The notes under the pieces: generated by a model
Told to the model about the DNA's origin: nothing
The model's database searches: none
Seen by the model: the letters and a program-made list of their open reading frames with translations, nothing else
Shown here: positions 23,111 through 37,472 of the stretch, piece after piece
How positions within the stretch are numbered: the first letter of the stretch is position 1
How the letters are laid out: each line of letters begins with the position of its first letter
NCBI GenBank assembly: GCA_018806915.1
Contig: JAGKQI010000026.1
Location: 62,001 to 126,000 of the forward strand
From: Phytophthora colocasiae
Lineage: Eukaryota; Oomycota; Peronosporomycetes; Peronosporales; Peronosporaceae
Reading direction: 5' to 3'
DNA: 64,000 bases
Made by a program: the position numbers and the translations under genes

Positions 23111-26100
23111 CAGAAACGTAACCAACTGCAAAAGCAATGTCCGGGCGAGTCGACGTCATCAAGTGCATGAGAGCACCGACAGCTTCGCGGAACGGCGCAT
23201 CCAACTTGGTCGAGACGTCACTGGCAACGAGCTTCATGCTGAGGTCGACTGGACTGGCAGCAGGTTTGCAGTTCTGCATGCCAAAGCGCTCCAGGATGTC
23301 GTTGATGTAGCGAGCTTGACTCAATGTGACACTGCCATCCGCATTGTCGACCACCTCAATCCCCAGAATGAAGAAACATTTGCCGCTGTCGGTCATCTCG
23401 AATCGTGCCTTGAGCTGTTTCTTGACTTCAGCAATGATCGTCGAAGAGCTTCCGGTCACCAAAACATCGTCGACGTACACCAGCATCAGAACGCAGTCAC
23501 CATCGACAATCTTGATGTAGAGGCACGGATCGTAGCTCGAAACGCGAAATCCGATAGAGCGCACATACTCGTCGAAGGTCTCATTCCACACTCGAGAAGC
23601 TTGCTTGAGACCGTAGATCGCCTTGAGAAGTTCCACGCAGTCATAGCCGTCATCAAGTTCCACGCCTTCTGGAACACTGCAGAACACCTTCTCCTTCATC
23701 AAGCCGTACGGGAACGCCGTGACGACATCAAGTTGGTCGAGGGGCCAATTGAAGAACTTGGCCACAGCGATGATCATTCGCAGCGTGACGTACTTGACCA
23801 CCGGCGAAAACGTCTCGGTGTAGTCGATGCCATACTTCTGCACAAATCCTTTCGCGACAAGTCGAGCCTTGTACTTCTCGATGGACCCGTCGGCTTTACG
23901 CTTGATCTTGAACACCCACTTGGTTCCGACCGCGCGTTGGTTGTTCGGTAATTTGGCGCCACGAAACACTCCACGAAGTCGCATCGACTTGAGTTCTGCT
24001 CGGATCGCCTTGCGCCAGTGGACTTGGTCTTCGCCGCTCACAGCATCTTGGAACGTCTTCGGCTCGGCGCTGTCACTCGTCTCCACTGCATTCGCACTCG
24101 CACGCCAGTACATCGGCTGAGTCGAGTCATCATAATCATTGTCTTCAGATTTGGCTTCTTGATGGTCAGAGTCCGGAGCGCTTGCTTCTTCTAATCCAGC
24201 GCTGCGACGCGGTCGACGAACATGTTCACGATCCTCGGCGTTAGAACGAGCCTTGCGTTTCCCAGCCTGCTTGAATTCACGCGTTCCATGGTCGTTCGAA
24301 ATCTCGAGGTCTTCAAGGATATCCGCAGCATCTTCGACATCATCATCATCATCCACGACAACATTGGCGTCGTCGAAGGTCGATTCGTCGAAAGTGACAT
24401 CGCGAGAAATCACTACCTGGCCCGCCTCGATGTCATAAACGCGATACGCCTTCGAACGCTCTTCATAGCCCATGAAAATTCCTTCACGAGCCTTGGGGTC
24501 CCACTTGAGTCGCTTCTCCTTCGGCGTCAGGACGTAGGCCTTGCACCCGAAAACGCGCATGTGCTTCACGTTGGGCTTCCTCTTGTACACAATCTCAAAC
24601 GGCGTCTTCCCTGGGACCTTGGGTGACGGCAGTCGATTCTTGATGTAAATTGCCGTCATCGCCGCTTCCGCCCAAAACGTCTTGTCCAAACGTGCGAAGT
24701 GAAGCATGCTGCGCCCGATAGTCACAATCGTCCGGTTGGCGCGTTCCGCAGTAGCATTCGTCTGATGCGCATATCGAACCGTCGGCTGGACTTCAATGCC
24801 ATGATTGTCGTAAAAGGCCTTGAGCGAGTTGGTCGCGAACTCCTTGGCACCGTCATGACGCACGAACTTGACCCTGGCATCGAATTGGCGCTCCACTTTA
24901 GCGATGAACTTGCGCAGACAGTCTTCACTCTCCGACTTGGCGCGCAAACAGAATCCCGTCATGCAGCCGCTGGCTTCGTCAGTGATCAGCAGTAGATACT
25001 TGCTGCCACCAAGCGACTCTTTCTCCATGGGGCCACAAAGGTCGAAGTGCAGGAACTCGAATGGCTTGTACTTGGGCTTGTCCGGGTTACTCGGAAAGGG
25101 TTTTTGGACCATCTTCCCTTGCTGACACCCGCGGCATCCGCTTGAGTTCTTTGACGAGGTCGGCATTTTCGCGCCCGTCACCATGCCGCTCGAAACCATC
25201 TTCCGTAGCACGTCGTTCGGAGCATGACCCATCCGCGCATGAAGATCGACACTGTTGATCGAGACCGTAGTCGTCGAATTGGCAGAACCCTTGGGAACTC
25301 GTAGCCAGTAGAGTCCGTCGATCAGGTCCGCGGAAGCAACGATCTTCTTCGACGACTTGCGCGCAATGTGCATCTCGGAGCCGTCAAACACCACCTTGAA
25401 GGCTCCACCTCGGTTGATCTGAGGCACAGACAGCAGGTTCTTGTTCATACTCGGCACGTAGAGAGCATCTTCAATTCGGACGTCACGCACACTTCGGTTG
25501 GGCAGAATCACTTGTTGTACAACGGTACCAACTCCCAAAATCTTGGCCGTTTGACCGTTGGCAACAGTGAGTTCGCCTTCGTCGCGCAAGTTGATGTCGA
25601 TGAACTTGGACTTGTCGTTGCAAATGTGGTGGGTTGCACCACTGTCGATCGCCCATGAGCCTTGAAACTTCTTGCCCGACGACATTCCACACGCTGTCGA
25701 CATGGAGACCGCGAACGCGATGTAGTCGTCATCGTCGTCGCACCACTCAACGTTGCTGGCACCGCGACCACCTCGGCCGCGTCGTGCTCCTCGATTTTCT
25801 TCTTTCTGCTTGGTCCAGCACTTGTCGATAACGTGCCCCAATTTTCCGCAGTAGTTACACCGGCGAGTTTGACGCTCGGCGTTGAAGGCCTTCGCTGCTT
25901 CCTCGATTTTCACCGCCGCAGTCTTCTCGCCTTGTCGCTTGATATGCTCATTCGTGAGCACCTTCACTACATCTTGCGTCCGCAGCTCTGCATTGCTCAT
26001 CTCCATGTTGAGTACGACGTTCTCGTAGCTCTTGGGCAGACTGCGCAGCAAGCAGATCGCCACATCCTCGTCCTCCATCTTGGCGCCGATACTGCTAAGC

Positions 26101-26519
26101 TTCGCGCTGATGTTGAGGACTTCGTTGCAATGGTGAAGGATGTTTCCGCCTTCTGCCATCTCCATGCTGAAGAGCTGACGCTTGAGATATATGCGTCCAG
26201 CCTTCTGCGATCCACCGTAAAGGGTACGCAAGCGCGCCCACGCGACCCAGGCTTCCTCGTAGTCGTCAACCACATGATGGTAGTCCGCGTCCATGTGGAG
26301 GAGCATCAGACCGAAGGCGACGTTGCTCGACTTGACATACTCGTCCTTGGCCCTGGAGTCCGTGAACGTAGGCGTCGTCTCGCGGTTCACCACATTCCAC
26401 ACCGACTTGGTCAGGAACACGCCACGCATGTAACGGTTCCACGTGGCGTAGTTCTCGCCGTTGAACTTGTCGATGGAGATCTTTGTATCTTGGACAGATG
26501 ACATGGTACTTGGGCTCAT
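22962..26519 (-). CDS. Copia gag-pol polyprotein, nearly intact
   Basis: Numbering from the ATG at 26,519 gives about 1,185 codons. Gag (UBN2-like, [16 protein letters not shown] near residues 17-32) leads to a CX2CX4HX4C zinc knuckle (about 221-234). Protease ([10 protein letters not shown]) follows near 290. The HHCC zinc site and DD35E integrase core have D at about 493, D at 556 and E at 592, with exactly 35 residues between the last two. An acidic linker precedes RT, which shows KARLVAKGF and YVDD near 1015-1018. The frame is also open upstream into the LTR, but that start would be GTG. I prefer the ATG inside the PBS. The frame is lost at about 23,110, between RT and RNase H. This is the only copy with GAG instead of TAG before the zinc knuckle. 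Confidence 0.92.
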   Translation of the reverse strand: MSPSTMSSVQDTKISIDKFNGENYATWNRYMRGVFLTKSVWNVVNRETTPTFTDSRAKDEYVKSSNVAFGLMLLHMDADYHHVVDDYEEAWVAWARLRTLYGGSQKAGRIYLKRQLFSMEMAEGGNILHHCNEVLNISAKLSSIGAKMEDEDVAICLLRSLPKSYENVVLNMEMSNAELRTQDVVKVLTNEHIKRQGEKTAAVKIEEAAKAFNAERQTRRCNYCGKLGHVIDKCWTKQKEENRGARRGRGGRGASNVEWCDDDDDYIAFAVSMSTACGMSSGKKFQGSWAIDSGATHHICNDKSKFIDINLRDEGELTVANGQTAKILGVGTVVQQVILPNRSVRDVRIEDALYVPSMNKNLLSVPQINRGGAFKVVFDGSEMHIARKSSKKIVASADLIDGLYWLRVPKGSANSTTTVSINSVDLHARMGHAPNDVLRKMVSSGMVTGAKMPTSSKNSSGCRGCQQGKMVQKPFPSNPDKPKYKPFEFLHFDLCGPMEKESLGGSKYLLLITDEASGCMTGFCLRAKSESEDCLRKFIAKVERQFDARVKFVRHDGAKEFATNSLKAFYDNHGIEVQPTVRYAHQTNATAERANRTIVTIGRSMLHFARLDKTFWAEAAMTAIYIKNRLPSPKVPGKTPFEIVYKRKPNVKHMRVFGCKAYVLTPKEKRLKWDPKAREGIFMGYEERSKAYRVYDIEAGQVVISRDVTFDESTFDDANVVVDDDDDVEDAADILEDLEISNDHGTREFKQAGKRKARSNAEDREHVRRPRRSAGLEEASAPDSDHQEAKSEDNDYDDSTQPMYWRASANAVETSDSAEPKTFQDAVSGEDQVHWRKAIRAELKSMRLRGVFRGAKLPNNQRAVGTKWVFKIKRKADGSIEKYKARLVAKGFVQKYGIDYTETFSPVVKYVTLRMIIAVAKFFNWPLDQLDVVTAFPYGLMKEKVFCSVPEGVELDDGYDCVELLKAIYGLKQASRVWNETFDEYVRSIGFRVSSYDPCLYIKIVDGDCVLMLVYVDDVLVTGSSSTIIAEVKKQLKARFEMTDSGKCFFILGIEVVDNADGSVTLSQARYINDILERFGMQNCKPAASPVDLSMKLVASDVSTKLDAPFREAVGALMHLMTSTRPDIAFAVGYVSALHGESSSRALDCSQAHLPLPSGHQVAWTPFFADQGNRLSWLFGCRLGW

Positions 26520-26523
26520 AACC
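26512..26523 (-). promoter_or_regulatory. Copia PBS matching initiator tRNA-Met anticodon arm
   Basis: The minus strand reads GGTTATGAGCCC directly after the 5' LTR. Its complement GGGCTCATAACC matches the anticodon arm of eukaryotic initiator tRNA-Met, with CAT as anticodon. That indicates half-tRNA priming as in Drosophila copia and yeast Ty5. The ATG in the PBS is also the gag start codon. The same site stands at every 5' LTR of the array (for example 5001-5012, 17,295-17,306 and 36,640-36,651). Confidence 0.85.
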
Positions 26524-26788
26524 TGAAGAAGGTCGTGGTAGAGGTTGTCTTGCGAGGGGAGGACTGCCGAAGCTTGGGGCGAGGAGGCCGAGGCGAGGGA
26601 AGTCACTTGAGGGGTAGAATGGAAATTCAGAAGTGATTGATTGATATGAGCTTACACTGTTTTCTCTACCTGGTCTGCATCCAATCACCAACATTCTGCA
26701 CTCGTCCAATCATCCTACTCGTCTAATCATCGGTGGCGTAAACATCTTACCGTAATCATTGCGGGATCGTATTGGATCACCTGCAACA
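26524..26788 (-). repeat. Copia LTR 9 (subtype b), 5' LTR
   Basis: 265 bp. It has lost about 17 bases (tttggtgcatcgaatca region) compared with LTR 8. It is flanked on the right by the GCTTC duplication. Confidence 0.9.
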
Positions 26789-27219
26789 GCTTCGCGCTGA
26801 TGTTGAGGACCTCGTTGCAATGATGAAGGATGTTTCCGCCTTCTGCCATCTCCATGCTGAAGAGCTGACGCTTGAGATAAATGCGTCCAGCCTTCTGCGA
26901 TCCACCGTAAAGGGTACGCAAGCGCGCCCACGCGACCCAGGCTTCCTCGTAGTCGTCAACCACATGATGGTAGTCCACGCGTCCATGTGGAGGAGCATCA
27001 GACCGAAGGCGACGTTGCTCGACTTGACATACTCGTCCTTGGCCCTGGAGTCCGTGAACGAACGTAGGCGTCGTCTCGCGGTTTACCACATTCCACACCG
27101 ACTTGGTCAGGAACACGCCACGCATGTAACGGTTCCACGTGGCGTAGTTCTCGCCGTTGAATTTGTCGATGGAGATCTTGGTATCTTGGACAGATGACAT
27201 CGTGCTTGGGCTCATAACC
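26789..27219 (-). pseudogene. Copia segment 9: gag N-terminus
   Basis: From GCTTC to the PBS of LTR 10: the N-terminal gag region ([15 protein letters not shown] to about NISAKL). It is the missing piece of segment 7. Small lesions lie near 26,976 and 27,060. Confidence 0.87.
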
Positions 27220-27491
27220 TGAAGAAGGTCGTCACAGAGGTTGTCTTGCGAGGGGAGGACTACCGAGGCTTGGGGCGAGGAGGCCGAGGCGAGGGAAGTC
27301 ACTTGAGGGGTAGAATGGAAATTCAGAAGTGATTGATTGATATGAGCTTCTCTATCTGGCCTGCATCCAATCATTTGGTGCATCGAATCACCAACACTCT
27401 GTACTCGTCCAATCATCCTAATCGTCTTATCATCGGTGGCGTAAACATCTTACCGTAATCATTGCGGGATCGTATTGGATCACCTGCAACA
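27220..27491 (-). repeat. Copia LTR 10 (subtype a)
   Basis: 272 bp, 5' LTR of the copy made of segments 9 and 7, followed by GAGTC of segment 10. It starts the first 3.4-kb repeat block. Confidence 0.85.
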
Positions 27492-29899
27492 GAGTCATCA
27501 TCATCATCGTCTTCTGATTTGGCTTCTTGATGGTCGGAGTCCGGAGCGCTTGCTTCTTCTAACCCAGCACTGCGACGCGGTCGACAAACATGTTCACGAT
27601 CCTCGGCGTTAGAACGAGCCTTGCGTTTCCCCGCCTGCTTGACTTCACGCGTTCCATGGTCGTTCGAAATCTCGAGGTCTTCAAGGATATCCGCAGCATC
27701 TTCGACATCTTCATCATCATCAACAACATTGGCGTCGTCGAAGGTCGATTCGTCGAAAGTGACATCGCGAGAAATCACTACCTGGCCCGCCTCGATGTCA
27801 TAAACGCGATACGCCTTCGAACGCTCTTCATAGCCCATGAAAATTCCTTCACGAGCCTTGGGGTCCCACTTGAGTCGCTTCTCCTTCGGCGTCAGGACGT
27901 AGGCCTTGCACCCGAAAACGCGCATGTGCTTCACGTTGGGCTTCCTCTTGTACACAATCTCAAACGGCGTCTTCCCTTGGACCTTGGGTGACGGCAGTCG
28001 ATTCTTGATGTAAATTGCCGTCATCGCCGCTTCCGCCCAAAACGTCTTGTCCAAACGTGCAAAGTGAAGCATGCTGCGCCCGATAGTCACAATCGTCCTG
28101 TTGGCGCGTTCCGCAGTAGCATTCGTCTGATGCGCATATCGAACCGTCGGCTGGACTTCAATGCCATGATTGTCGTAAAAGGCCTTGAGCGAGTTGGTCG
28201 CGAACTCCTTGGCACCGTCATGACGCACGAATCTTGACCCTGGCATCAATTGGCGCTCCACTTTAGCGATGAACTTGCGCAGACAGTCTTCACTCTCCGA
28301 CTTGGCGCGCAAACAGAATCCCGTCATGCAGCCGCTGGCTTCGTCAGTGATCAGCAGTAGATACTTGCCACGCCACCAAGCGACTCTTTTCTCCATGGGG
28401 CCACAAAGGTCGAAGTGCAGGAACTCGAATGGCTTGTACTTGGGCTTGTCCGGGTTACTCGGAAAGGGTTTTGGACCATCTTCCCTTGCTGACACCCGCG
28501 GCATCCGCTTGAGATTCTTCGACGAGGTCGGCATTTTCGCGCCCGTCATCATGCCGCTCGAAAACCATCTTCCGTAGCACGTCGTTCGGAGCACGACCCA
28601 TCCGCGCATGAATATCGACACTGTTGATCAAGACCGTAGTCGTCGAATTGGCAGAACCCTTGGGAACTCGTAGCCAGTAGAGTCCGTCGATCAGGTCCGC
28701 GGAAGCAACGATCTTCTTCGACGACTTGCGCGCAATGTGCATCTCGGAGCCGTCAAACACCACCTTGAAGGCTCTCCACCTCAGTTGATCTGAGGCACAG
28801 ACAGCGGGTTCTTGTTCATACTCGGCACGTAGAGAGCATCTTCAATTCGGACGTCACGCACACTTCGGTTGGGCAGAATCACTTGTTGTACAACGGTACC
28901 AACTCCTAAAATCTTGGCCGTCTGACCGTTGGCAACAGTGAGTTCGCCTTCGTCGCGCAAGTTGATGTCGATGAACTTGGACTTGTCGTTGCAAATGTGG
29001 TGGGTTGCACCACTGTCGATCGCCCATGAGCCTTGAAACTTCTTGCCCGACGACACTCCACACGCTGTCGACATGGAGACCGCGAACGCGATGTAGTCGT
29101 CATCGTCGTCGCACCACTCAACGTTGCTGGCACCGCGACCACCTCGGCCGCGTCGTGCTCCTCGATTTTCTTCTTTCTGCTTGGTCCAGCACTTGTCGAT
29201 CAGGTGCCCCAATTTTCCGCAGTAGTCACACCGGCGAGTTTGACGCTAGGCGTTGAAGGCCTTTGCTGCTTCCTCGATTTTCACCGCCGCAGTCTTCTCG
29301 TCGCCGCTTGTCGCTTGATATGCTCATTCGTGAGTACCTTCACCACATCTTGCGTCCGCAGCTCTGCATTGCTCATCTCCATGTTGAGCACGACGTTCTC
29401 GTAGCTCTTGGGCAGACTGCGCAGCAAGCAGATCGCCACATCCTCGTCCTCCATCTTGGCGCCGATACTGCTAAGCTTCGCGCTGATGTTGAGGACCTCG
29501 TTGCAATGATGAAGGATGTTTCCGCCTTCTGCCATCTCCATGCTGAAGAGCTGACGCTTGAGATAAATGCGTCCAGCCTTCTGCGATCCACCGTAAAGGG
29601 TACGCAAGCGCGCCCACGCGACCCAGGCTTCCTCGTAGTCGTCAACCACATGATGGTAGTCCGCGTCCATGTGGAGGAGCATCAGACCGAAGGCGACGTT
29701 GCTCGACTTGACATACTCGTCCTTGGCCCTGGAGTCCGTGAACGTAGGCGTCGTCTCGCGGTTTACCACATTCCACACCGACTTGGTCAGGAACACGCCA
29801 CGCATGTAACGGTTCCACGTGGCGTAGTTCTCGCCGTTGAACTTGTCGATGGAGATCTTGGTATCTTGGACAGATGACATCGTGCTTGGGCTCATAACC
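27492..29899 (-). pseudogene. Copia segment 10: gag-PR-IN half
   Basis: Starts at GAGTC. Integrase is open in 27,413-28,621, but single-base changes near 28,230, 28,370, 28,560 and 28,773 break the frame. Zinc knuckle, protease and the start of pre-integrase are open at 28,781-29,212 and keep the uninterrupted gcctTCGtcg reading seen only in segments 6, 8 and 10. Gag is open from the PBS ATG to about 29,281 and then hits the family frameshift. Confidence 0.86.
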
Positions 29900-30181
29900 T
29901 GAAGAAGGTCGTCACAGAGGTTGTCTTGGGAGGGGAGGACTGCCGAGGCTTGAGGCGAGGAGGCCGAGGCGAGGGAAGTCACTTGAGGGGTAGAATGGAA
30001 ATTCAGAAGTGATTGATTGATATGAGCTTACACTGTCTTCTCTACCTAGTCTGCATCCAATCATTTGGTGCATCGAATCACCAACATTCTGTACTCGTCC
30101 AATCATCCTACTCGTCTAATCATCGGTGGCGTAAACATCTTACCGTAATCATTGCGGGATCGTATTGGATCACCTGCAACA
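29900..30181 (-). repeat. Copia LTR 11 (subtype b)
   Basis: 282 bp, 5' LTR of segment 10, followed by GCTTC of segment 11. Confidence 0.85.
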
Positions 30182-30606
30182 GCTTCGCGCTGATGTTGAG
30201 GACCTCGTTGCAATGATGAAGGATGTTTCCGCCTTCTGCCATCTCCATGCTGAAGAGCTGACGCTTGAGATAAATGCGTCCAGCCTTCTGCGATCCACCG
30301 TAAAGGGTACGCAAGCGCGCCCACGCGACCCAGGCTTCCTCGTAGTCGTCAACCACATGATGGTAGTCCGCGTCCATGTGGAGGAGCATCAGACCGAAGG
30401 CGACGTTGCTCGACTTGACATACTCGTCCTTGGCCCTGGAGTCCGTGAACGTAGGCGTCGTCTCGCGGTTTACCACATTCCACACCGACTTGGTCAGGAA
30501 CACGCCACGCATGTAACGGTTCCACGTGGCGTAGTTCTCGCCGTTGAATTTGTCGATGGAGATCTTTGTATCTTGGACAGATGACATCGTGCTTGGGCTC
30601 ATAACC
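30182..30606 (-). pseudogene. Copia segment 11: gag N-terminus
   Basis: 425-bp gag piece from GCTTC to the PBS, open from the PBS ATG to the breakpoint and into LTR 11. Near-duplicate of segments 9 and 13. Confidence 0.87.
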
Positions 30607-30875
30607 TGAAGAAGGTCGTCACAGAGGTTGTCTTGGGAGGAGGACTGCCGAGGCTTGGGGCGAGGAGGCCGAGGCGAGGGAAGTCACTTGAGGGTAGAAT
30701 GGAAATTCAGAAGTGATTGATTGATATGAGCTTCTCTATCTGGCCTGCATCCAATCATTTGGTGCATCGAATCACCAACACTCTGTACTCGTCCAATCAT
30801 CCTACTCGTCTTATCATCGGTGGCGTAAACATCTTACCGTAATCATTGCGGGATCGTATTGGATCACCTGCAACA
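30607..30875 (-). repeat. Copia LTR 12 (subtype a)
   Basis: 269 bp, followed by GAGTC of segment 12. It starts the second 3.4-kb repeat block. Confidence 0.85.
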
Positions 30876-33274
<2,399 letters not shown>

Positions 33275-33551
33275 TGAAGAAGGTCGTCACAGAGGTTGTC
33301 TTGGGAGGAGGACTGCCGAGGCTTGAGGCGAGGAGGCCGAGGCGAGGAAGTCACTTGAGGGGTAGAATGGAAATTCAAGTGATTGATTGATATGAGCTTA
33401 CACTGTCTTCTCTACCTAGTCTGCATCCAATCATTTGGTGCATCGAATCACCAACATTCTGTACTCGTCCAATCATCCTACTCGTCTAATCATCGGTGGC
33501 GTAAACATCTTACCGTAATCATTGCGGGATCGTATTGGATCACCTGCAACA
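33275..33551 (-). repeat. Copia LTR 13 (subtype b)
   Basis: 277 bp, followed by GCTTC of segment 13. It has several small deletions relative to LTR 11. Confidence 0.85.
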
Positions 33552-33976
33552 GCTTCGCGCTGATGTTGAGGACCTCGTTGCAATGATGAAGGATGTTTCC
33601 GCCTTCTGCCATCTCCATGCTGAAGAGCTGACGCTTGAGATAAATGCGTCCAGCCTTCTGCGATCCACCGTAAAGGGTACGCAAGCGCGCCCACGCGACC
33701 CAGGCTTCCTCGCAGTCGTCGACAACATGATGGTAGTCCGCGTCCATGTGGAGGAGCATCAGACCGAAGGCGACGTTACTCGACTTGACATACTCGTCCT
33801 TGGCCCTGGAGTCCGTGAGCGTAGGCGTCGTCTCGCGGTTTACCACATTCCACACCGACTTGGTCAGGAACACGCCACGCATGTAACGGTTCCACGTGGC
33901 GTAGTTCTCGCCGTTGAACTTGTCGATGGAGATCTTTGTATCTTGGACAGATGACATCGTGCTTGGGCTCATAACC
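33552..33976 (-). pseudogene. Copia segment 13: gag N-terminus
   Basis: 425-bp gag piece between GCTTC and the PBS, open in frame from the PBS ATG. Third copy of this truncated unit. Confidence 0.87.
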
Positions 33977-34248
33977 TGAAGAAGGTCGTCACAGAGGTTG
34001 TCTTGGGAGGGGAGGACTGCCGAGGCTTGGGGCGAGGAGGCCGAGGCGAGGGAAGTCACTTGAGGGGTAGAATGGAAATTCAGAAGTGATTGATTGATAT
34101 GAGCTTCTCTATCTGGCCTGCATCCAATCATTTGGTGCATCGAATCACCAACACTCTGTACTCGTCCAATCATCCTACTCGTCTTATCATCGGTGGCGTA
34201 AACATCTTACCGTAATCATTGCGGGATCGTATTGGATCACCTGCAACA
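33977..34248 (-). repeat. Copia LTR 14 (subtype a)
   Basis: 272 bp, followed by GAGTC of segment 14. Confidence 0.85.
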
Positions 34249-36651
34249 GAGTCATCATCATCATCGTCTTCAGATTTGGCTTCTTGATGGTCGGAGTCCG
34301 GAGCGCTTGCTTCTTCTAACCCAGCACTGCGACGCGGTCGACAAACATGTTCACGATCCTCGGCGTTAGAACGAGCCTTGCGTTTCCCCGCCTGCTTGAC
34401 TTCACGCGTTCCATGGTCGTTCGAAATCTCGAGGTCTTCAAGGATATCCGCAGCATCTTCGACATCTTCATCATCATCAACAACATTGGCGTCGTCGAAG
34501 GTCGATTCGTCGAAAGTGACATCGCGAGAAATCACTACCTGGCCCGCCTCGATGTCATAAACGCGATACGCCTTCGAACGCTCTTCATAGCCCATGAAAA
34601 TTCCTTCACGAGCCTTGGGGTCCCACTGGAGTCGCTTCTCCTTCGGCGTCAGGACGTAGGCCTTGCACCCGAAAACGCGCATGTGCTTCACGTTGGGCTT
34701 CCTCTTGTACACAATCTCAAACGGCGTCTTCCCTTGGACCTTGGGTGACGGCAGTCGATTCTTGATGTAAATTGCCGTCATCGCCGCTTCCGCCCAAAAC
34801 GTCTTGTCCAAACGTGCAAAGTGAAGCATGCTGCGCCCGATAGTCACAATCGTCCTGTTGGCGCGTTCCGCAGTAGCATTCGTCTGATGCGCATATCAGA
34901 ACCGTCGGCTGGACTTCAATGCCATGATTGTCGTAAAAGGCCTTGAGCGAGTTGGTCGCGAACTCCTTGGCACCGTCATGACGCACGAACTTGACCCTGG
35001 CATCGAATTGGCGCTCCACTTTAGCGATGAACTTGCGCAGACAGTCTTCACTCTCCGACTTGGCGCGCAAACAGAATCCCGTCATGCAGCCGCTGGCTTC
35101 GTCAGTGATCAGCAGTAGATACTTGCTGCCACCAAGCGACTCTTTCTCCATGGGGCCACAAAGGTCGAAGTGCAGGAACTCGAATGGCTTGTACTTGGGC
35201 TTGTCCGGGTTACTCGGAAAGGGTTTTTGGACCATCTTCCCTTGCTGACACCCGCGGCATCCGCTTGAGTTCTTCGACGAGGTCGGCATTTTCGCGCCCG
35301 TCATCATGCCGCTCGAAACCATCTTCCGTAGCACGTCGTTCGGAGCATGACCCATCCGCGCATGAATATCGACACTGTTGATCAAGACCGTAGTCGTCGA
35401 ATTGGCAGAACCCTTGGGAACTCGTAGCCAGTAGAGTCCGTCGATCAGGTCCGCGGAAGCAACGATCTTCTTCGACGACTTGCGCGCAATGTGCATCTCG
35501 GAGCCGTCAAACACCACCTTGAAGGCTCCACCTCGGTTGATCTGAGGCACAGACAGCAGGTTCTTGTTCATACTCGGCACGTAGAGAGCATCTTCAATTC
35601 GGACGTCACGCACACTTCGGTTGGGCAGAATCACTTGTTGTACAACGGTACCAACTCCTAAAATCTTGGCCGTCTGACCGTTGGCAACAGTGAGTTCGCC
35701 TTAGTCGCGCAAGTTGATGTCGATGAACTTGGACTTGTCGTTGCAAATGTGGTGGGTTGCACCACTGTCGATCGCCCATGAGCCTTGAAACTTCTTGCCC
35801 GACGACACTCCACACGCTGTCGATATGGAGACCGCGAACGCGATGTAGTCGTCATCGTCGTCGCACCACTCAACGTTGCTGGCACCGCGACCACCTCGGC
35901 CGCGTCGTGCTCCTCGATTTTCTTCTTTCTGCTTGGTCCAGCACTTGTCGATCAGGTGCCCCAATTTTCCGCAGTAGTCACACCGGCGAGTTTGACGCTA
36001 GGCGTTGAAGGCCTTTGCTGCTTCCTCGATTTTCACCGCCGCAGTCTTCTCGTCGCCGCTTGTCGCTTGATATGCTCATTCGTGAGTACCTTCACCACAT
36101 CTTGCGTCCGCAGCTCTGCATTGCTCATCTCCATGTTGAGCACGACGTTCTCGTAGCTCTTGGGCAGACTGCGCAGCAAGCAGATCGCCACATCCTCGTC
36201 CTCCATCTTGGCGCCGATACTGCTAAGCTTCGCGCTGATGTTGAGGACCTCGTTGCAATGATGAAGGATGTTTCCGCCTTCTGCCATCTCCATGCTGAAG
36301 AGCTGACGCTTGAGATAAATGCGTCCAGCCTTCTGCGATCCACCGTAAAGGGTACGCAAGCGCGCCCACGCGACCCAGGCTTCCTCGTAGTCGTCAACCA
36401 CATGATGGTAGTCCGCGTCCATGTGGAGGAGCATCAGACCGAAGGCGACGTTGCTCGACTTGACATACTCGTCCTTGGCCCTGGAGTCCGTGAACGTAGG
36501 CGTCGTCTCGCGGTTTACCACATTCCACACCGACTTGGTCAGGAACACGCCACGCATGTAACGGTTCCACGTGGCGTAGTTCTCGCCGTTGAACTTGTCG
36601 ATGGAGATCTTGGTATCTTGGACAGATGACATCGTGCTTGGGCTCATAACC
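34249..36651 (-). pseudogene. Copia segment 14: gag-PR-IN half, outermost copy
   Basis: Rightmost internal segment. Protease C-terminus and integrase are open at 34,717-35,634 and 34,170-34,847, split by an inserted base near 34,898. The frame change at the end of protease (near 35,700) and the TAG near 36,000 match most other copies. Gag is open at 36,033-36,647. Confidence 0.86.
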
Positions 36652-36933
36652 TGAAGAAGGTCGTCACAGAGGTTGTCTTGGGAGGGGAGGACTGCCGAGG
36701 CTTGAGGCGAGGAGGCCGAGGCGAGGGAAGTCACTTGAGGGGTAGAATGGAAATTCAGAAGTGATTGATTGATATGAGCTTACACTGTCTTCTCTACCTG
36801 GTCTGCATCCAATCATTTGGTGCATCCAATCACCAACATTCTGTACTCGTCCAATCATCCTACTCGTCTAATCATCGGTGGCGTAAACATCTTACCCTAA
36901 TCATTGCGGGATCGTATTGGATCACCTGCAACA
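36652..36933 (-). repeat. Copia LTR 15 (subtype b), right edge of array
   Basis: 282 bp with PBS on its left. It ends at ...CTGCAACA and abuts GACCT of the gypsy RT fragment, the predicted right-hand target duplication. The matching left one must lie outside the window. Confidence 0.87.
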
Positions 36934-37472
36934 GACCTGCCTCAGTTCCTTCACACTGGATGGCGTGGGCCATTGATCACTCTGACGTTCTCTGGGTCAG
37001 GGCGCACGCCGTCTTTCCCCACGAGACACTCCAGCACGGGTATCTCGCTCGCTCCGAAGATACACTGCTTTAGGTTCGCGGAGAGCTATGTTTCCTCAAT
37101 GTCCGTCTTCCCGTTCACAGCCCGGCTGTGGACGAACACGTCGTCGAAGTAGCTCGGTGCGAAGTCGCGCACCAAGCGCAATAGATGTGTCACGCATCTA
37201 TTGATCGTCGCAGGGGCGTTCTTAAGCCCCTGTGGCATGACGAGCCACTCCCAAAGCATACCGCTTGAAGTGCTTACCGCTGTGAGAGGGATGTCCCTCT
37301 CACGCATGAGGATCTGATAGAATCCATCACGCAGATCTAGAGCACTGAAGAAAGTGCTCAAGGCCATCGAATTGATAATAACATCTTTTCGCGGTATCGG
37401 CGTCTGCGCCGGTATCGTCGTATCATTCAGCTTGTTGTACGCATGAACGAAGCGCCAGCCGCCCTGTGGTTT
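36934..37472 (-). pseudogene. Ty3/gypsy RT fragment (host of flanking insertions)
   Basis: The minus strand encodes the centre of a gypsy reverse transcriptase: FSALDLRDGFYQILM, DIPLTAVST, WEWLVMPQGLKNAPATINR and the catalytic YFDDVFVHS (about 37,086-37,367). In-frame stops appear toward 36,934. It is homologous to RT of the chromovirus at 41,188-49,449 but clearly diverged. The copia array interrupts it on the left and a G2r LTR on the right, so it is the oldest visible layer. It carries several perfect hairpins (for example 37,282-37,303 with a 10-bp stem). Confidence 0.85.

Larger units (their letters stand above)
22225..26788 (-). mobile_element. Full-length copia insertion with GCTTC duplication
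   Basis: LTR 8, internal region and LTR 9, both LTRs of subtype b. GCTTC flanks it at 22,220-22,224 and 26,789-26,793. The interrupted gag continues from segment 7 to segment 9. This is the least damaged copy of the family in the window. Confidence 0.92.

Noticed and set aside
23103..23951. Long plus-strand open frames across the copia copies (here 282 codons)
   Set aside because: They lie opposite conserved RT and recur wherever RT does. Their composition (His-, Leu- and Val-rich) is that of an antisense shadow and no domain is visible.
26510..26524. Initiator tRNA-Met gene fragment
   Set aside because: Only the anticodon-arm 12-mer matches, and it abuts each 5' LTR, as a primer site does. 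There is no tRNA body around it.
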